A DNA stretch of 64,000 nt from Imbricaverruca yamaguchii (GCA_034440575.1 JAOTOL010001548.1:1027501-1091500); one strand, 5' to 3'; positions 23,280 to 37,011 are shown, counted from the stretch's first letter. The notes: generated by a model not told the origin, from the letters alone. A program made the numbers and translations.

Positions 23280-24620
23280 CGGTGTCAAACCGCGAGCGAA
23301 GTGAAGGTGCGCGTATGGTCGGCTGTCAATTGCCGTTAATTGCGCCTGATGGTTTTTATCGGCCACAGACTTGGGCCCGACGTGTTTCTAGTCACGTGAT
23401 ACAGCCTGGCATTAGCACACCGCTCAATCACTTTCACTGCACTTCACCTCCACGCAGGGGCGGAACAAAGCCTGCTCAGGTACTGGAAGCCACAGAGTAA
23501 ATACGGTGAACCACCGGGGGCTCGATGCGCTTCCTTCAAAATGGTGGCGAACGCTCTCACATTTTGCAAATGCATGTTATTTTAATCGGTGAAATGCTGC
23601 GGCTTCCAACTTTTTCTCTTTTTTTTCTTCGCAAACCTCAGAATTGCTCAACCAAATATCATCACATCTCTTTCAGAATTACGAACTGGTTAAGAAGCAA
23701 TATTGACTCTCGCATTTTTCGATCACAAACGGTAGTAACACGCCGTTCCTGTGTGTTGCCCATTTCCTCTATGGGTGTTTTCCGTCCGTCGTTCGCCTGG
23801 TGTATCTAAAAGTGCTTACTAAGTTGACGCCCATAGCTCTGCGAAGAAAAGAGTAAAATATAGTTGCATAAAGCCCAAACACACGTAGTGTTTAGGATAT
23901 AGACTGTAGCAACATCATGACAGTCATTTACAGTACGCTCCAGTTGCTTGTTGCTCGTCCCCGGCCTTGAAGAAAAAATGATTGACATGTGATCGATTTG
24001 CTTGATCGACTTGCTTTTAGAATGATCACGTATACTATTACTTTCATGCTAAGTTGTGCAAGTGTGTGTAGGTTTGGAAGGCAATCGCTCAGAAGAGGAA
24101 TCCTTATTCCTCCCTCTTCTTACTGAAGTAGCTTTAATTTCACCCTCTCTCCCCCCCCCCCCACCCCCACATTTGCATCCCTTCTTTCTCTGGACTCCAC
24201 CCGCAAGCCGCTCACGTGAGCATCTCAGTACAGCAAGACATCCTCAACCATACAGCATAAGCCGGACATCCTCAGCCGTACAGCCTAAGCCGGACATCCT
24301 CAGCCGGACAGCCGCCTGGTCCGGACATCCTCAGCCGGACAGCCGCCTGGTCCGGACAGCCTCAGCCTCACAGCCGCCCCTGGAGGTGTCCAGAGAGGTG
24401 TCCAGGAGACGTCAGTCCGCGCCTCTGCCGACCACCAGCAGAATGGAAGCTGACACCGGGCGAATGGAAGCCGACACCTGGTGAATGAACCCTGACAACG
24501 TGATGCACTTCCGACGAGTGTGGTGCGCGCTCAGGAAGCTGTAATTTCACAGTCGACTGCACGTGGCCGAACAATGCGGCCAAATACGGAAGCGCCCCAG
24601 GTGGTCGGCCGCACGTGCAG
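23280..24620. other. Sequence without a recognisable gene
   Basis: Mostly AT-rich unique sequence; a C-run at 24,150 and a short GCCGGACATCCTCA repeat at 24,230-24,370. Confidence 0.4.
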
Positions 24621-24629
24621 GTCAGTGGC

Positions 24630-25130
24630 CCGGAACGGTAGCTGTCCGTACCTGTAATGTCTGTCTCCTCTGTGTCAGCTGGAGACAGTGACTCGGAACG
24701 GTAGCTGTCCATACCGTGACGTCTGTCTCCTCTGTGTCAGCTGGACAGTGACTCGTAATGGTAGCTGTCCACACCGTCACGTCTGTCTGTCTCCTCCGTG
24801 TCAGCTGGAGACAGTGACTCGGAACGGTAGCTGTCCATACCGTCACGTCTGTCTCATCTGTGTCAGCTAGAGACAGTGACTCGTAATGGTAGCTGTCCAC
24901 ACCGTCACGTCTGTCTGTCTCCTCCGTGTCAGCTGGAGACAGTGACTCGGAACGGTAGCTGTCCATACCGTCACGTCTGTCTCATCTGTGTCAGCTAGAG
25001 ACAGTGACTCGGAATGGTAGCTGTCCATACCGTCACGTCTGTCTGTCTCCTCCGTGTCAGCTGGAGACAGTGACTCGGAACGGTAGCTGTCCACACCGTC
25101 ACGTCTGTCTGTCTCCTCCGTGTCAGCTGG
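24630..25130 (+). repeat. 62-66-bp minisatellite
   Basis: About eight copies containing GTCAGCTGGAGACAGTGACT then CGGAACGGTAGCTGTCCATA and CCGTCACGTCTGTCTG. Confidence 0.9.
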
Positions 25131-26503
25131 GCAGCGGCCGACCAGGGGATGTCCACGCCTTCATGCTTGTCCCCCTCCCCCTGCCTGCTGGACAGTGGCC
25201 AGGGACAACAGGAGTGTCCAAGTCTGGACGCCGCCTCTTTCGGGCCCACCCGGCAGTGGTCAAGGGCAACAGGAACTGTTGGCGTCGAGACAACAGTCTC
25301 CTCCCCGTCATCTGGACACTGGTCCTCTTGCAATTGACATCAACAGTAATAGTATTGGATAGTGTCCAGTGAGAAGTCGTGCCCGAGACCGGCTACTGTC
25401 CACTGCCTACTGCTGTCCATTGACCACCACCGACCGTGTGGCGTTTCGTAGACATGGGGAGCTGCCGCTGCAGACTGCTGCAGACTGCTGAACACCAGAT
25501 CCGCCAGCGGTCATCTGCCATGATAGCAACGGTCTGGTCTACTGTCTACTGATTGCCATCGGCTAGTTGTTTAGCCCTACCACCGGGCCCTGTTTGCCCA
25601 TGGCAGTCGACGCGCCCCCAAGCGCCAACTCAGCATCATCACCGGGCCCTGTTTGCGGAGGGTGAGGCTCGTAGATCTTCTGAACGTAGATCTTCTGAAC
25701 ATAGATCGTATGAGCTTCCCCTTTGCGGACTGCCGAGCGCCGGCTGTTTGAGCTGAGTCTTGGTTCACTGTCACCGTTTGGCAGGTATCGGCTACTGAAT
25801 ACTAGGGCTGCACCGCCCCCGACAGAGGCGCCGCCCACTACACAGAGCGGCCGCAGCCAGCCAGCAGGGGGCCGGGTCAAAGGCAGAGGCCCACCCAGGT
25901 GTTGCTCACTTAACCGGCACGTTTATGCTTGGCATAAACAGCACCGGGACCTCGAGCTTAATGGCGGTAACTTGTGGACCGGACAGATTGTGGTGTCAAG
26001 ATGGTGGGATATCCTCCAATGGAATAGCCTCCACAGCCGTGCGGAAGACGCTGTACTCGGACACGCGAGCTGCCGGAGACGCAATGAAGCGATTAGGGCT
26101 CTCGACTATGTGTCAAAGTACCGTTCACTGAACACCGTGAAGAAGATCCGCACGGCTTGCGATGCAACCGGGACGTGGCTGATCCGGCGAAGATACGTCA
26201 GCTTCATTGGAACGGCATCGAAGCGCCGTTGTTCTTCACACCAAACGTGACGTGAGTGGCACGCACTATTCACATTGGCACGCACCATTCACATTCGCAC
26301 GCACAGCTGGATTTGGGAGGTGATTTGGAATTGCATCACTTTTGAAGGGCCTGCACTCTTCCAAATACGTGGGAAACTCCACCTATGCTCCCGATTTTCC
26401 CCAGAATTTCTGGCATATGAAACTATCTGGAATTATCTCTTACATGCATGTAGATTCGTTCCAGCAAACCTGATCTGAGAGACCTTTCGGAATCCTCCTG
26501 CTG
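25131..26503. other. Sequence without a recognisable gene
   Basis: GC-rich to about 26.2 kb, with a 175-codon plus-strand open frame (25,723-26,250) whose text I do not recognise. It includes small duplications such as GTAGATCTTCTGAAC (25,670-25,700). Confidence 0.35.
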
Positions 26504-26594
26504 TTCATACACTGCTTTGTTAGTTGGTTACTTGAGTTTTGGGGCGCATCGACCAGGTTTGGTCATTTAGCGTCCATGTCTTCATACACTGCTT
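26504..26594 (-). mobile_element. (AACC)-tailed retroposon, copy 5 (shortest)
   Basis: A 63-bp insert (26518-26580) between perfect 14-bp repeats TTCATACACTGCTT (26504-26517 and 26581-26594). The minus strand reads GCTAAATGACCAAACCTGGT then CGATGCGCCCCAAAACTCAA and tail GTAACCAACTAACA. Only the last 60 or so bases of the element were inserted. Confidence 0.8.
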
Positions 26595-28290
26595 GCGAAT
26601 AGTTCCAGGCTTACCAGGCTGGTAAATGATTTTATTTCCAAATTTCGAATGGTAGATGTCTTTCACACGTTATCAGCCTTATTCAAGACAGCAGCGAGAA
26701 CATGTTTTGGTAGTTCTGATGAGGTCGGGCGCGTGCAAAAGCCATGTAGCGACTGATAGCAATAGGTGGTTACTATTTATACCCTCGTTATCCACGTGCA
26801 CGTTGACTTCTTGTTTCATGTTTTTACTATATATAAGGCTAGCATTTACAACTTTTTTTAAGCGGATTATGCTGCTATCATTCCTGGAATGCACACTTGC
26901 TTGTCCTCATGTGTTTTGCAATGGTTTCACCCGCTGTGTTTTCACCCACCAGTGGAGGCGATAATACTTTGTTGGCGATTATACGCGAATAAACAATGAT
27001 ATCGCATTACGAAACATGCCACACCGTAACCATCATGCAAGCGTTCTCGCGGTGAGCCTGATTTGGCAGTTGTCATGGATGCCTGTGTTTCGAGTTGTAT
27101 CGTATTGCACGAATGCCGACACGCCCGCTTGCATGGCGGCTAAAGTGCCCGTCGCCGTGCGATACCCATTAAAAACCAGTCACACGTGCGATTGAAAGAA
27201 GAAGTAAAAACAGCGGCCAGGCTGCCGGGTTGCCAAGAGGAAAAAACCGTCTAGATTTGAGCAGTGTCACTGGCGCCCATGCTCAACAATCGGCGGTAGG
27301 ATCAGGATAAAGACAAGGAAATGGGGTACCACGGTTGCATACGCACACATATCCTGCGAGTAAAGAAATGCAAGGAAATCAAGGCCGTGAGCCACGCAAT
27401 CGTTCGTTTGCGAACATTCCATGAACACTGAGGACTACGCAGAGTGGGTGGGCAAAGACAATTCACTTTCGCTGACAAAAATGACATGTTGGAACTCAGC
27501 TTGTATAAAACATCGAATAGTGCCCGGAAATTGGAGATCTGAATCTAAAATGCATAATTGGGTAACCCTATTGTACACCATCGTACAGGGAGGTGAGGAT
27601 GACTATACATTGCACACGATCGTACAGGAAGGCGAGGGTGACTATACATTGTACGCCATCGCATAGGTAGGTGAGGACCATGGTTGAAGATTCCCGGTGG
27701 GTTGGGGGCAAGGGTATGGACGCTCCTAGTTTGGAGCACTACTAATGTCAATTTTCCATCTTCCTTATTCAGTCTGCAAACATGCCTTTAAAGTAAGGAC
27801 TTGGATTCCCCTGCCTTCGTTAGAGATATCCAGCCATGATGAGGATGACATTATTGCACACCATCGCGTTGGAAACTTGACAACGTCGTGCACTGCAGGA
27901 AAATTGAGCGTGGACTTGCATTATGCAGCATTGCACGTGAAGTGCCTGGGAACTCCGAGAGTGCAGTTGATATGTACCCCACGCTGCCGATGCATGCACA
28001 ACGTACGAAACAGACAGGCCATGAAGGAAATTTGAAGTTTCTGCGTCATGACAAAGTCGGTCATAGAAACCGACATCGTCTGCAACTGAGATGTGGGAAT
28101 TACGCACACAGGCGCTGCACACTCTTCATGCAATACGGTTTGTTTCGTGCAGCCTGCGCACTGAAGGTCGGGCACATTCCACTCCGTTGTGCAATGGAGG
28201 TGTGGTATGTGCACTGTTGATGAAAGCGGTTGCATCGGCGGCCGACATGCAGGGTACTGCTGTGAAGGTTGTGCATGCACAACACGCATG
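26595..28290. other. AT-rich sequence without a recognisable gene
   Basis: Includes a three-copy 40-bp repeat (27,580-27,670, GACTATACATTG.AC.C.ATCG). No gene seen. Confidence 0.45.
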
Positions 28291-28294
28291 CACT

Positions 28295-28410
28295 GTGCAG
28301 TGTGACCAGTGCACAGTGCACATGGACATCGTGCAGCGTGACCAGTCCACAGTGCACATGGACATCGTGCAGCGTGATCAGTTCACAATACACATAGACG
28401 TCGTGCAGTA
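28295..28410 (+). repeat. 38-bp minisatellite
   Basis: Three copies of GTGACCAGTCCACAGTGCAC then ATGGACATCGTGCAGC. Confidence 0.9.
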
Positions 28411-28879
28411 GCCGAGTGTTGAGGTCATCGCTTAACGTAGCATTTGCTGAGAGCACATACTTCTGGTGGATCATCACCAAATTTCTTCATCAGGGTAGAA
28501 TTTTCGGACCATGATGGTGGAACTGCAGGGAGGTAGGACTGTCGGTTCATTTCATCACATCACACAATGGTGGATCCATAGGCAGAACTAGCGGGAAGAT
28601 ATCCTAATGCGAATGCAAGAGAAATATGAATGGAACGAATCCTGACACCCGGGTTGACATGTTCACAGTCCCCGGCCGCAATGTCGGCCGGAATGTGCCC
28701 ACACGCAACAGCTGGCAGTGGCCACGTGACACCCGGATTGGTTTTCACCGCGCTCGACTCGAGCTCCAATACTGCGCGTGACTTCACGTGCATAGAGAGC
28801 AGAAGGTGCACTGCCCCCGCTCGGACAACCAGCCGAACATTCCATCAGGTGTCGACTGGGGCCGTGTGAGTCAGCGCGT

Positions 28880-29092
28880 GCCCTGTAGCTACACACGTGC
28901 CACGGCGACGCAGCGCCATTCCGACACGTCACGTGCCGGTACACGTGCCACGGTGGTACAGTGCCAGTCCAACACGTCACGTGCCGATACACGTGCCACG
29001 GCGACGCAGCGCCATTCCAACACGCCATGTGCCGGTACACGTGCCACGGTGGTACAGCGCCAGTCCAACACGTCATGTGCCGGTGTACACGT
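28880..29092 (+). repeat. 48-bp minisatellite with CACGTG
   Basis: Four to five copies of ACACGTGCCACGGTGGTACA then GTGCCAGTCCAACACGTCAC. Each unit has an ACACGTGCC core. Confidence 0.88.
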
Positions 29093-29099
29093 ACAGCGG

Positions 29100-29735
29100 T
29101 GGTGCGCGTGCCATGATGCTACAGGTTCCGTTATGCTGTGGGTGCTCAGTTTATAGTGCGTGACTCAGATGTTGGAAATACTACGCTTTCTTCTGCATTG
29201 TTCTACTTCCTTGTGACTTGGCTTTGTATTCCCCCTGTTCTTCTATGTGCCTGATGAATGATTCTGAAATATAGCTGGGTAGGAAATATTGTGCGAGCAT
29301 TAAAAGTAGGCATTTCAAGTTCTCAGAAGTAAGATGCGAACTACTGGAGCATGTTTCTCAATTGGCAACGATCATACGCTGTCTTAAATGGTAATTGCGC
29401 TTCAATACTGAGGCAAGGTGATTGATAGGAGACAAAAAGATGTGGAAATTACCAACAACATCCACAGTTGGCCTGTGTGATGGCTATCGGTAGACCCAGT
29501 CGAATCGTCTGCCCTGGTGGTTGGGATATCAACAACAGGAAGAAGCCAAGTCCGCGATGATAATCCGATCGGATGGCCATTTCCGGTCGTCGCTCGTTTG
29601 ACGAGAGTTTCTAGTCTCTCGCCGCGAAGAGTTTCTAGAATCAATATCAAAATCAAAACCGCCTCATCCGTCACCAGCCTTTCCCTCGGCGGTGTCGGGC
29701 GCGGCGGGGCACGGAGCGATGTTCAGTGCTGTGGC
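29100..29735. other. Sequence without a recognisable gene
   Basis: Unique sequence, no supported feature. Confidence 0.4.
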
Positions 29736-29945
29736 GGGCGGCGGGAGCGCGTTGTTCTCGTATCAGTGGTGCAGCGAGCAGCGGGGGGGGGGGGAGGGCG
29801 TTGTTCTCGTACCAGTGTTGCGGCGGGCAGCAGAGGGATAGGGGGCGCGTTGTTTTCGTACCAGTGGTGCGGCCAGTAGCGGGGGCACGTTGCTCTCGTA
29901 CCAGTGCTGCGACTGGCAGCGGGGGGCGTTGTTCTCGTATCAGTA
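29736..29945 (+). repeat. Minisatellite, unit about 42-60 bp
   Basis: Five diverged copies around GCGTTGTTCTCGTACCAGTG separated by G-rich text. It ends at a short inverted repeat of the same motif. Confidence 0.8.
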
Positions 29946-29961
29946 CACTGATACGAGAACA
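29930..29961. repeat. 15-bp inverted repeat, 2-bp loop
   Basis: TGTTCTCGTATCAGT, loop AC, then the exact reverse complement. Confidence 0.95.
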
Positions 29962-30742
<781 letters not shown>

Positions 30743-31054
30743 ATATAATCCCTTTCGTCGCCCCTATCAACATCCAAGGCGACGCCCATGACAATTGGCC
30801 TCGTTGTGTATTGGAATTGAGTGAAAATGTACTGCAGTAGTAATTTCCCAAGAATCGTCGCATCACACACGTGCAAGTGAATACAAACAACCTGCACCAT
30901 AGACATCTGGTAACTGCTGATGGTACAGTTCCTTTGGCTTTGCAATATATCATCAAAAATGACGAATACGGACTGAATGCACCGGCAAATACAGAGGAAA
31001 ACTGGGCAAAATATTCCGTATTTTGAATATATGCTTGTATTAACCATAATACAG

Positions 31055-31220
31055 CAAGGCTTGTCCAGGCCTAAACCTGTAGGAAGAGATGGATTCGCCC
31101 CATCCTGAGATTTCGGAATGAACCCGACTGCAGTAGGGCCTGCACAGGCTTAAACGTGCAGGAAGAGGCGGATGAGGCACCTTTCTTCTGATATCTCGGA
31201 ATCTACCGGCCGATTGCAAA
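31055..31220 (+). repeat. Diverged two-copy repeat of about 80 bp
   Basis: GCCTAAACCTGTAGGAAGAG and GCTTAAACGTGCAGGAAGAG begin similar blocks. Confidence 0.6.
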
Positions 31221-32020
31221 GCTCAAGCGAATCTTGCCGGTCTAATCTACACTTTTTAAATGGAAAAAATGACAAAAATATTCCAATGGCGAGGTAAGAA
31301 GGAAGACATTGGGAGGAGAATAATTGACCAAAGGTATGTAAGACTGTGATTGTACTTTACATCGGTACAATTGCGCATATATAGGCATGAATCATGTTGA
31401 ATGATCCACAGCACCATGTGATGTCCATGCGTGCACATGTAAAGCAGCCAGTGGCGTAGCCAAGAGCCAAAGGAGAGGTGGGCACATGGGCGTTGATTTC
31501 TGAAAAGTATTTGAGGGCAATATGTGCATGTAATGAGCGGGCCGAAATGGATGGGGGGGGGACATCCCATAGGGTCTCATGGTCATGCTAAGCGTTTAAA
31601 TTACCTATTGGGGAGAAACCAATATTGAGGAAAGGAGCAAAAAATATGAAAAAGAAAATAGAACTTGACAACCATGGATGAGTATTATGTGTTCTTTGTG
31701 GCTCTGTCCTTATTTATTTATTTAACAATACATGCCCTCCACGTGCAGTGGCTGTTCTGAGCAGTCATTGCCGGAACTACCAGAGGTGGATCTAGACATT
31801 TTGGTCCGGGATGGTAATTGTTCTGGAAAGGGCGCCATTTCTCCGGAACGGGTGCCTCTTCTACTCTGATGGGGCATCATCGGCTGAAAAAAAAAACTCT
31901 GAGTGGAGGTGTGTGCGCCGAAGCGTTCTGGAGGGACGTCATTTCTTTCAAGAGGGAGGGGGCACATGCCACTAGTTTCCCCTCCCCTAGTATTTCCCCT
32001 GACAATGACAATGACGAAAT
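31221..32020. other. Sequence with single transposon-end-like motifs
   Basis: CAGTGGCGTAGCCAAGAG (31,450) and AGAGGTGGATCTAG (31,782) resemble ends of short DNA transposons, but I found no partner end or target duplication. Confidence 0.3.
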
Positions 32021-32027
32021 GAAAGCA

Positions 32028-32136
32028 ACGGCAGCAGCAGCAGCAGCAACAACAACAACAACAACGACGACGGTGACAACAATAATAACGACAACAACAA
32101 AGACAACAACAGCACCAACAACAGCACCAAGAACAG

Positions 32137-32176
<40 letters not shown>

Positions 32177-32177
32177 G

Positions 32178-32215
<38 letters not shown>

Positions 32216-32217
32216 GA

Positions 32218-32308
<91 letters not shown>

Positions 32309-32470
32309 AACGACGACAGCAGCGACAGAGACAGAGACGGAGACGGAGACGGAGACGGAGACGGAGACGGAGACGGAGACGGAGACGGAGACGGAGACGG
32401 AGACGGAGACGCAGACGCAGACGCAGACGGAGACGCAGACGCAGACGCAGACGGAGATGGAGGCGGAGAC
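32028..32470 (+). repeat. Compound hexanucleotide/trinucleotide array
   Basis: (CAACGA)n passing into (GGAGAC)n and (GCAGAC)n. Open frames (Thr-rich or Arg/Leu-rich) on both strands are artefacts. Confidence 0.97.
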
Positions 32471-32619
32471 TGAGAGACAGCACCGGCTTTAGTGTGTTGT
32501 GACGCCACCCAGTGCTAGTACGGCCTGGCAGTGTCGCAATGCTCTGTCGGGGATTTGGCAGTCGGTGACGCCTGATGACGTCAGCGGCATCTGACGAAAC
32601 TGCGCAACATCGCTGCCAG

Positions 32620-32925
32620 GTGCGGCCACACTACACCCCACCAGGTGCAGTCACACTACACACCACCAGGTGCAGCCAGCTAACCCAATACTGCATACCA
32701 CCAGGTGCAGCCAGCTAACCCCACACTACATGCCAGCAGGTGCAGCCATCTAACCCCACACTACACACCACCAGGTGCAGCCAGCTAACCCCATACTACA
32801 CACCACCAGGTGCGGCCAGCTAACCCCACACTACATACCACCAGGTGCAGCCAGCTAACCCCACACTACATACCACCAGGTGCAGCCAGCTAACCCCACA
32901 CTACATACCACCAGACGCAGCCAGC
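32620..32925 (+). repeat. 35-bp minisatellite
   Basis: About eight copies of TACCACCAGGTGCAGCCAGC then TAACCCCACACTACA. Confidence 0.93.
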
Positions 32926-33397
32926 TAACTCCCACCGCAGTCATACTCTGACCCTTCACCTCGCCCGCCACAGCCCTACTCTGACCCTCCACCCCGCACC
33001 CCCGTCCCACGCCGCACCCCCCCCCTACCCCCCACACATGCACACACACACCGCACCCCCCCCACACACACACAGTCATACTCTGCTTCGCTTCACGGTC
33101 ATGTCGATGTCCTGCTACGGCCTCACTCTGCCCGTATCCTATCCTAACGTAGTGCTATCTTGTCCTGGTACTAGCCTGACGTAGTCCCAATCCTACGGAA
33201 TGTTATACTTACCTAGTGCTATCCTGACATATTGCTGTCCTGTCCTAGTCATATCTTGATGCAGTGCTATCCTGTCCTAGTCATATCCTGACTTAGCGCT
33301 GTCCTGTTCTAGCCCTATCCTGGCGTAGTGTTCTGGCCATATCTAGATGTAATTCGATCCTACACTGCCGCAGTCCTGTCCCGCTGAACTACCTCCA
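32926..33397. other. Simple-sequence-rich stretch
   Basis: C- and CA-rich, then degenerate TCCTGTCCTAGTCATATC-like repeats. No gene. Confidence 0.55.
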
Positions 33398-34405
33398 GCT
33401 ACAGCCGTACCCTGTCTAGGCTATGCGGCCGTCCCCTCCCGCTACAGCCGTACCCTGTCTAGGCTATGCGGCAGTCCCCTCCCGCTACAGCCGTACCCTG
33501 TCTAGGCTATGCGGCAGTCCCCTCCCGCTACAGCCGTACCCTGTCCAGGCTATGCGGCCGTCCCCTGCCGCTACAGCCGTACCCTGTCCGGGCTATGCGG
33601 CCGTCCCCTCCCGCTACAGCCGTGTCCTGTCCGGGCTATGCGACAGTCCCCTCCCGCTACCCGTGTCCTGTCCCGCTGAACTACCCTCCCGCTACAGCCA
33701 TGTCCTATCCGGGCTGTGCGACAGTCCCCTCCCGCTACCCGTGTCCTGTCCGGGCTATGCGACACTCCCCTCCCGCTACCCGTGTCCTGTCCCGCTGAAC
33801 TACCCTCCCGTTACAGCCGTACCCTGTCCAGGCTATGCGGCAGTCCCCTCCCGCTACAGCCGTGTCCTGTCCCGCTGAACTACCCTCCCGCTACAGCCGT
33901 ACCCTGTCCAGGCTATGCGGCAGTCCCCTCCCGCTACAGCCGTGTCCTGTCCCGCTGAACTACCCTCCCGCTACAGCCGTACCCTGTCCAGGCTATGCGA
34001 CAGCCCCTCCAGCTACAACCGTGTCCTGTCCCGCTGAACTACCCTCCCGCTACAGCCGTACCCTGTCCAGGCTATGCGGCAGTCCCCTCCCGCTACAGCC
34101 GTGTCCTGTCCCGCTGAACTACCCTCCCGCTACAGCCGTACCCTGTCCAGGCTATGCGACAGCCCCCTCCAGCTACAACCGTGTCCTGTCCGGGCTATGC
34201 GACACTCCCCTCCCGCTACCCGTGTCCTGTCCCGCTGAACTACCCTCCCGTTACAGCCGTACCCTGTCCAGGCTATGCGACAGCCCCCTCCCGCTACAGC
34301 CGTGTCCTGTCCCGCTGAACTACCCTCCCGCTACAGCCGTACCCTGTCCAGGCTATGCGGCCATCCCCTGCTGCTACCCGTGTCCTGTCCGGGTTATGCG
34401 ACAGT
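33398..34405 (+). repeat. Composite minisatellite with higher-order units
   Basis: A 43-bp unit (CCCCTCCCGCTACAGCCGTA then CCCTGTCCAGGCTATGCGGC) alternates with a second one ending CCTGTCCCGCTGAACTACC, giving blocks of both. Confidence 0.93.
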
Positions 34406-34604
34406 CCCCTGCCGTTCGGCAGAGCCATCCTTCCCCATCTATGCTGATGCGGTCGACAGCTGGTAGTGGTCAGACAAAGCGCACAAGACTGTCGCGTCCG
34501 GCTGGTACGGAGATGGGGCGCGGATCCCACGGAGCGTGAGAGAGCAGACAGGTGCGGCGGCAGATGAACTCATCGCGTCGCGGCCATCGCCACCGAGAAC
34601 GCGG

Positions 34605-34835
34605 AGGTCTGCGCCCCACGGTCAAGTCACGTGACTACCGTGGACACGGAGGTCTGCACACCATGGCCAGACCACGTGACCGTGTCTACACACTACGGCA
34701 GCTCACGTGACCACCGTGGACACGGAGGTCTGCACACCATGGCCAGACCACGTGACCGTGTCTACACACTACGGCAGCTCACGTGACCACCATGGACACG
34801 AGATCTGCGCACTACGGTCAAGTCACGTGACTCGG
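34605..34835 (+). repeat. Repeat of about 76-80 bp with CACGTGAC sites
   Basis: Three copies around CACGTGACCACCGTGGACAC then GGAGGTCTGCACACCATGGC. Each has two CACGTG sites. Confidence 0.88.
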
Positions 34836-36562
34836 AACCAAACGAGAACGGACCATGGGAGTGCCTGTTTGGTATATATTTGGGGAGGGCTTTGGCTTAC
34901 CAAATGAGGGTTTGGCGCCATAATAATTGTTATTTTAGACATGGGACCCTATGTGCGAGCACTCCGATCCATTCTGGTCCTCTCATTGTATTGCTGACTA
35001 CGGTAACTAGCTAAGAATGGAAACTGGGTGGTGCTCCCTGACCTACACCAACCAGTCGCGACTTCCATATATATATACCAATCAAACATGGTCGGATGTA
35101 TTTTTCCTGCATATATGCAGCAACACCCATACATGTCATAATAAGTTATGCGTTTAGCCGATTACATTTGTTTCGTACCCCTTGTCCATTGGCTGCAATA
35201 ACAGCCATTTGCCTGAGAATCAGCCTGTTCAGCCAGCCTGTCACCGTGTAGAAAGTGTCACACTTCCTGCTGCTACTAACAGATCCAACGATACACCTGA
35301 CCGGCAGCAGCTCTGAGTGGCACCATTTTTGCCAGATTCTGAGCCAGACGCAGACAGTCTGAGACTTCAGACGGCCGACAGCTGGCCAGCCGGCGGTTAC
35401 GCCACACTGCTGCCAATCCCCTCCTGCAGACACGGAATATGGCGCCGACGCGACAGCTCGGCGACGTAGTCGGCGCGGTGCGGCCGGCGGCGCGCGCTGG
35501 CGGAATGTGACAGCTGGCGGCCACTGCCACCCCCCCCCCATCCCCACCTCGTCAAGTGTGTCACACGGGTACTCATGACTGCCACGCAGCGGGGCCACCT
35601 TCCAGCACAGTCTGAGACTCGTCACTTGCAGCGGAGGGTTGCACGGCCTGCAATTTTTGTCGACTTCTTCGGCGTTCCATGTGTTCTGACATGCGGATGT
35701 GGTGATGGAAAGCTGACCCGGTCCCAGCTTATATATGTATATATAGACGCCCGTGTGTGTGTGTGTTTGTGTGCATATGAGTATGCATCTGCGTGTGTGT
35801 GTATGTGTGTGTTTGTGAACATGGGGCACGACTGAAGTGGAGTTTATAGGTCATCATCTGCACAACTTGCAAGATTCCTGAAGTTATGGCGCGAATCAAT
35901 CGTCAGCCTATATACCAAAATAAATATCACAATCTCATTGTTACGGCGGACAGGTTTCACACGAACAAACTGGACGTATCTGGACGGGAACTGAGCAGAC
36001 GTTTCCTTATCGCAGGGCGGTCAGTGTAGACGACTGATCTGAAGCCGAAGAGGAACGGAGAACCATCGGGGGAGCGTAACGTCCATGTCCGAGTGTAGGC
36101 AACTGATCTGAAACCGAAGAAGGACGTGGAACCAGCAGGGTGGGGTACCGCCAGTGTCACGCAGCAGTTCCCGACAGCCACTGGCGCGAGCTCTGAGCTC
36201 GCGTGCTCGCCAAGGCAGGGCGTTAGGAATGCGTCGGGAAACCATTCCGTGCGAGCGCACACAACGCCATCGCGGCAGGAAAGCTAGCCGGTCCACGCCG
36301 ACCAACTTGCCGTCGGTGAAATTGCCGGGATAAGGCCTTCACCACCCGTCTTTCCTGAACGGCCAGTCGCATGAGCCGGCACTGTCACCGCTGTATAGCC
36401 AGCGAACTTACAGTTGTCACACCGACCGTCATGCGCTGGCCCTTTCAGAGTGCGGTTCAGCTAAAATTGAACTACCGCGCACCAATAGTTGATGGTGGAA
36501 TCACCAGGCACAATTGTGGAACAGTGTGCGGTCGGAGGGGGACTGGAGTCAGATTAAGGAAT
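34836..36562. other. Sequence without a supported gene
   Basis: 35.2-35.6 kb is GC-rich and open in two minus frames without recognisable content. A (TG)-rich tract lies at 35,750-35,815. A two-copy repeat of about 60 bp lies at 36,020-36,135 (CTGATCTGAA.CCGAAGA). Confidence 0.4.
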
Positions 36563-36847
36563 TCACAGGCAAATTGAAAGATCAAGACAAATGTATTGAT
36601 TTTGACACAACATAGTTGTTTTCACAACTAACAGCATCCCAGGGCGTAGGGATGATTTGCTCAAGGGGCCCAACTGATCTAGTGTAATTTCTTTATCGAG
36701 ATGGTCACGACCCCCGTACACACCCCTGGCTAAGTCTCTGGCAGTGTCTCTGTTAGAGATTGCTGTTGCATCACTGAGATACAGGGCAACTTCTTTTTCG
36801 AGGTCCAGAATGGCATGATCCGATAATGAGAGCTGGTCCTTCTCCAT
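36563..36847 (-). CDS. Unrecognised small open frame
   Basis: The minus strand has an ATG in good context (GCCATGG) and 94 codons: MEKDQLSLSDHAILDLEKEV then ALYLSDATAISNRDTARDLA and RGVYGGRDHLDKEITLDQLG, ending DLSICL and TGA. Composition is protein-like and acidic, with no membrane segment. It could be a small gene, the start of a longer spliced one, or transposon-derived. No family recognised. Confidence 0.3.
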   Translation of the reverse strand: MEKDQLSLSDHAILDLEKEVALYLSDATAISNRDTARDLARGVYGGRDHLDKEITLDQLGPLSKSSLRPGMLLVVKTTMLCQNQYICLDLSICL

Positions 36848-36999
36848 GGCACCAGTTAGGAGCCGGGGCTAGTCTCCGCCACACAGCTGGATTCCATGTT
36901 AATTTACAATGCATGGGGGACAACTATAGCAACTTTTTAAGGCGCCCCGGCGATCCACCAAGGCCTGGAGGACAAAAAGCCCTGTCCACTGACCAAACA

Positions 37000-37011
37000 T
37001 GGTGTCAGAAG
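37000..37011 (+). other. Possible LTR-retrotransposon primer-binding site
   Basis: TGGTGTCAGAAG directly follows CA (36,998-36,999). LTRs end in CA and primer sites start TGG. Similar text follows the 5' LTR of some Gypsy-type elements. I found no LTR pair or gag/pol. Confidence 0.25.

Noticed and set aside
31450..31570. Complete DNA transposon starting CAGTGGCGTAGCC
   Set aside because: No matching inverted end or target duplication found.
31722..32492. Arg/Leu-rich, Ser/Leu-rich and Thr-rich open frames
   Set aside because: Pure microsatellite translation.
35146..35829. 227-codon minus-strand open frame
   Set aside because: Starts in a CA microsatellite and two minus frames compete; no recognisable text.
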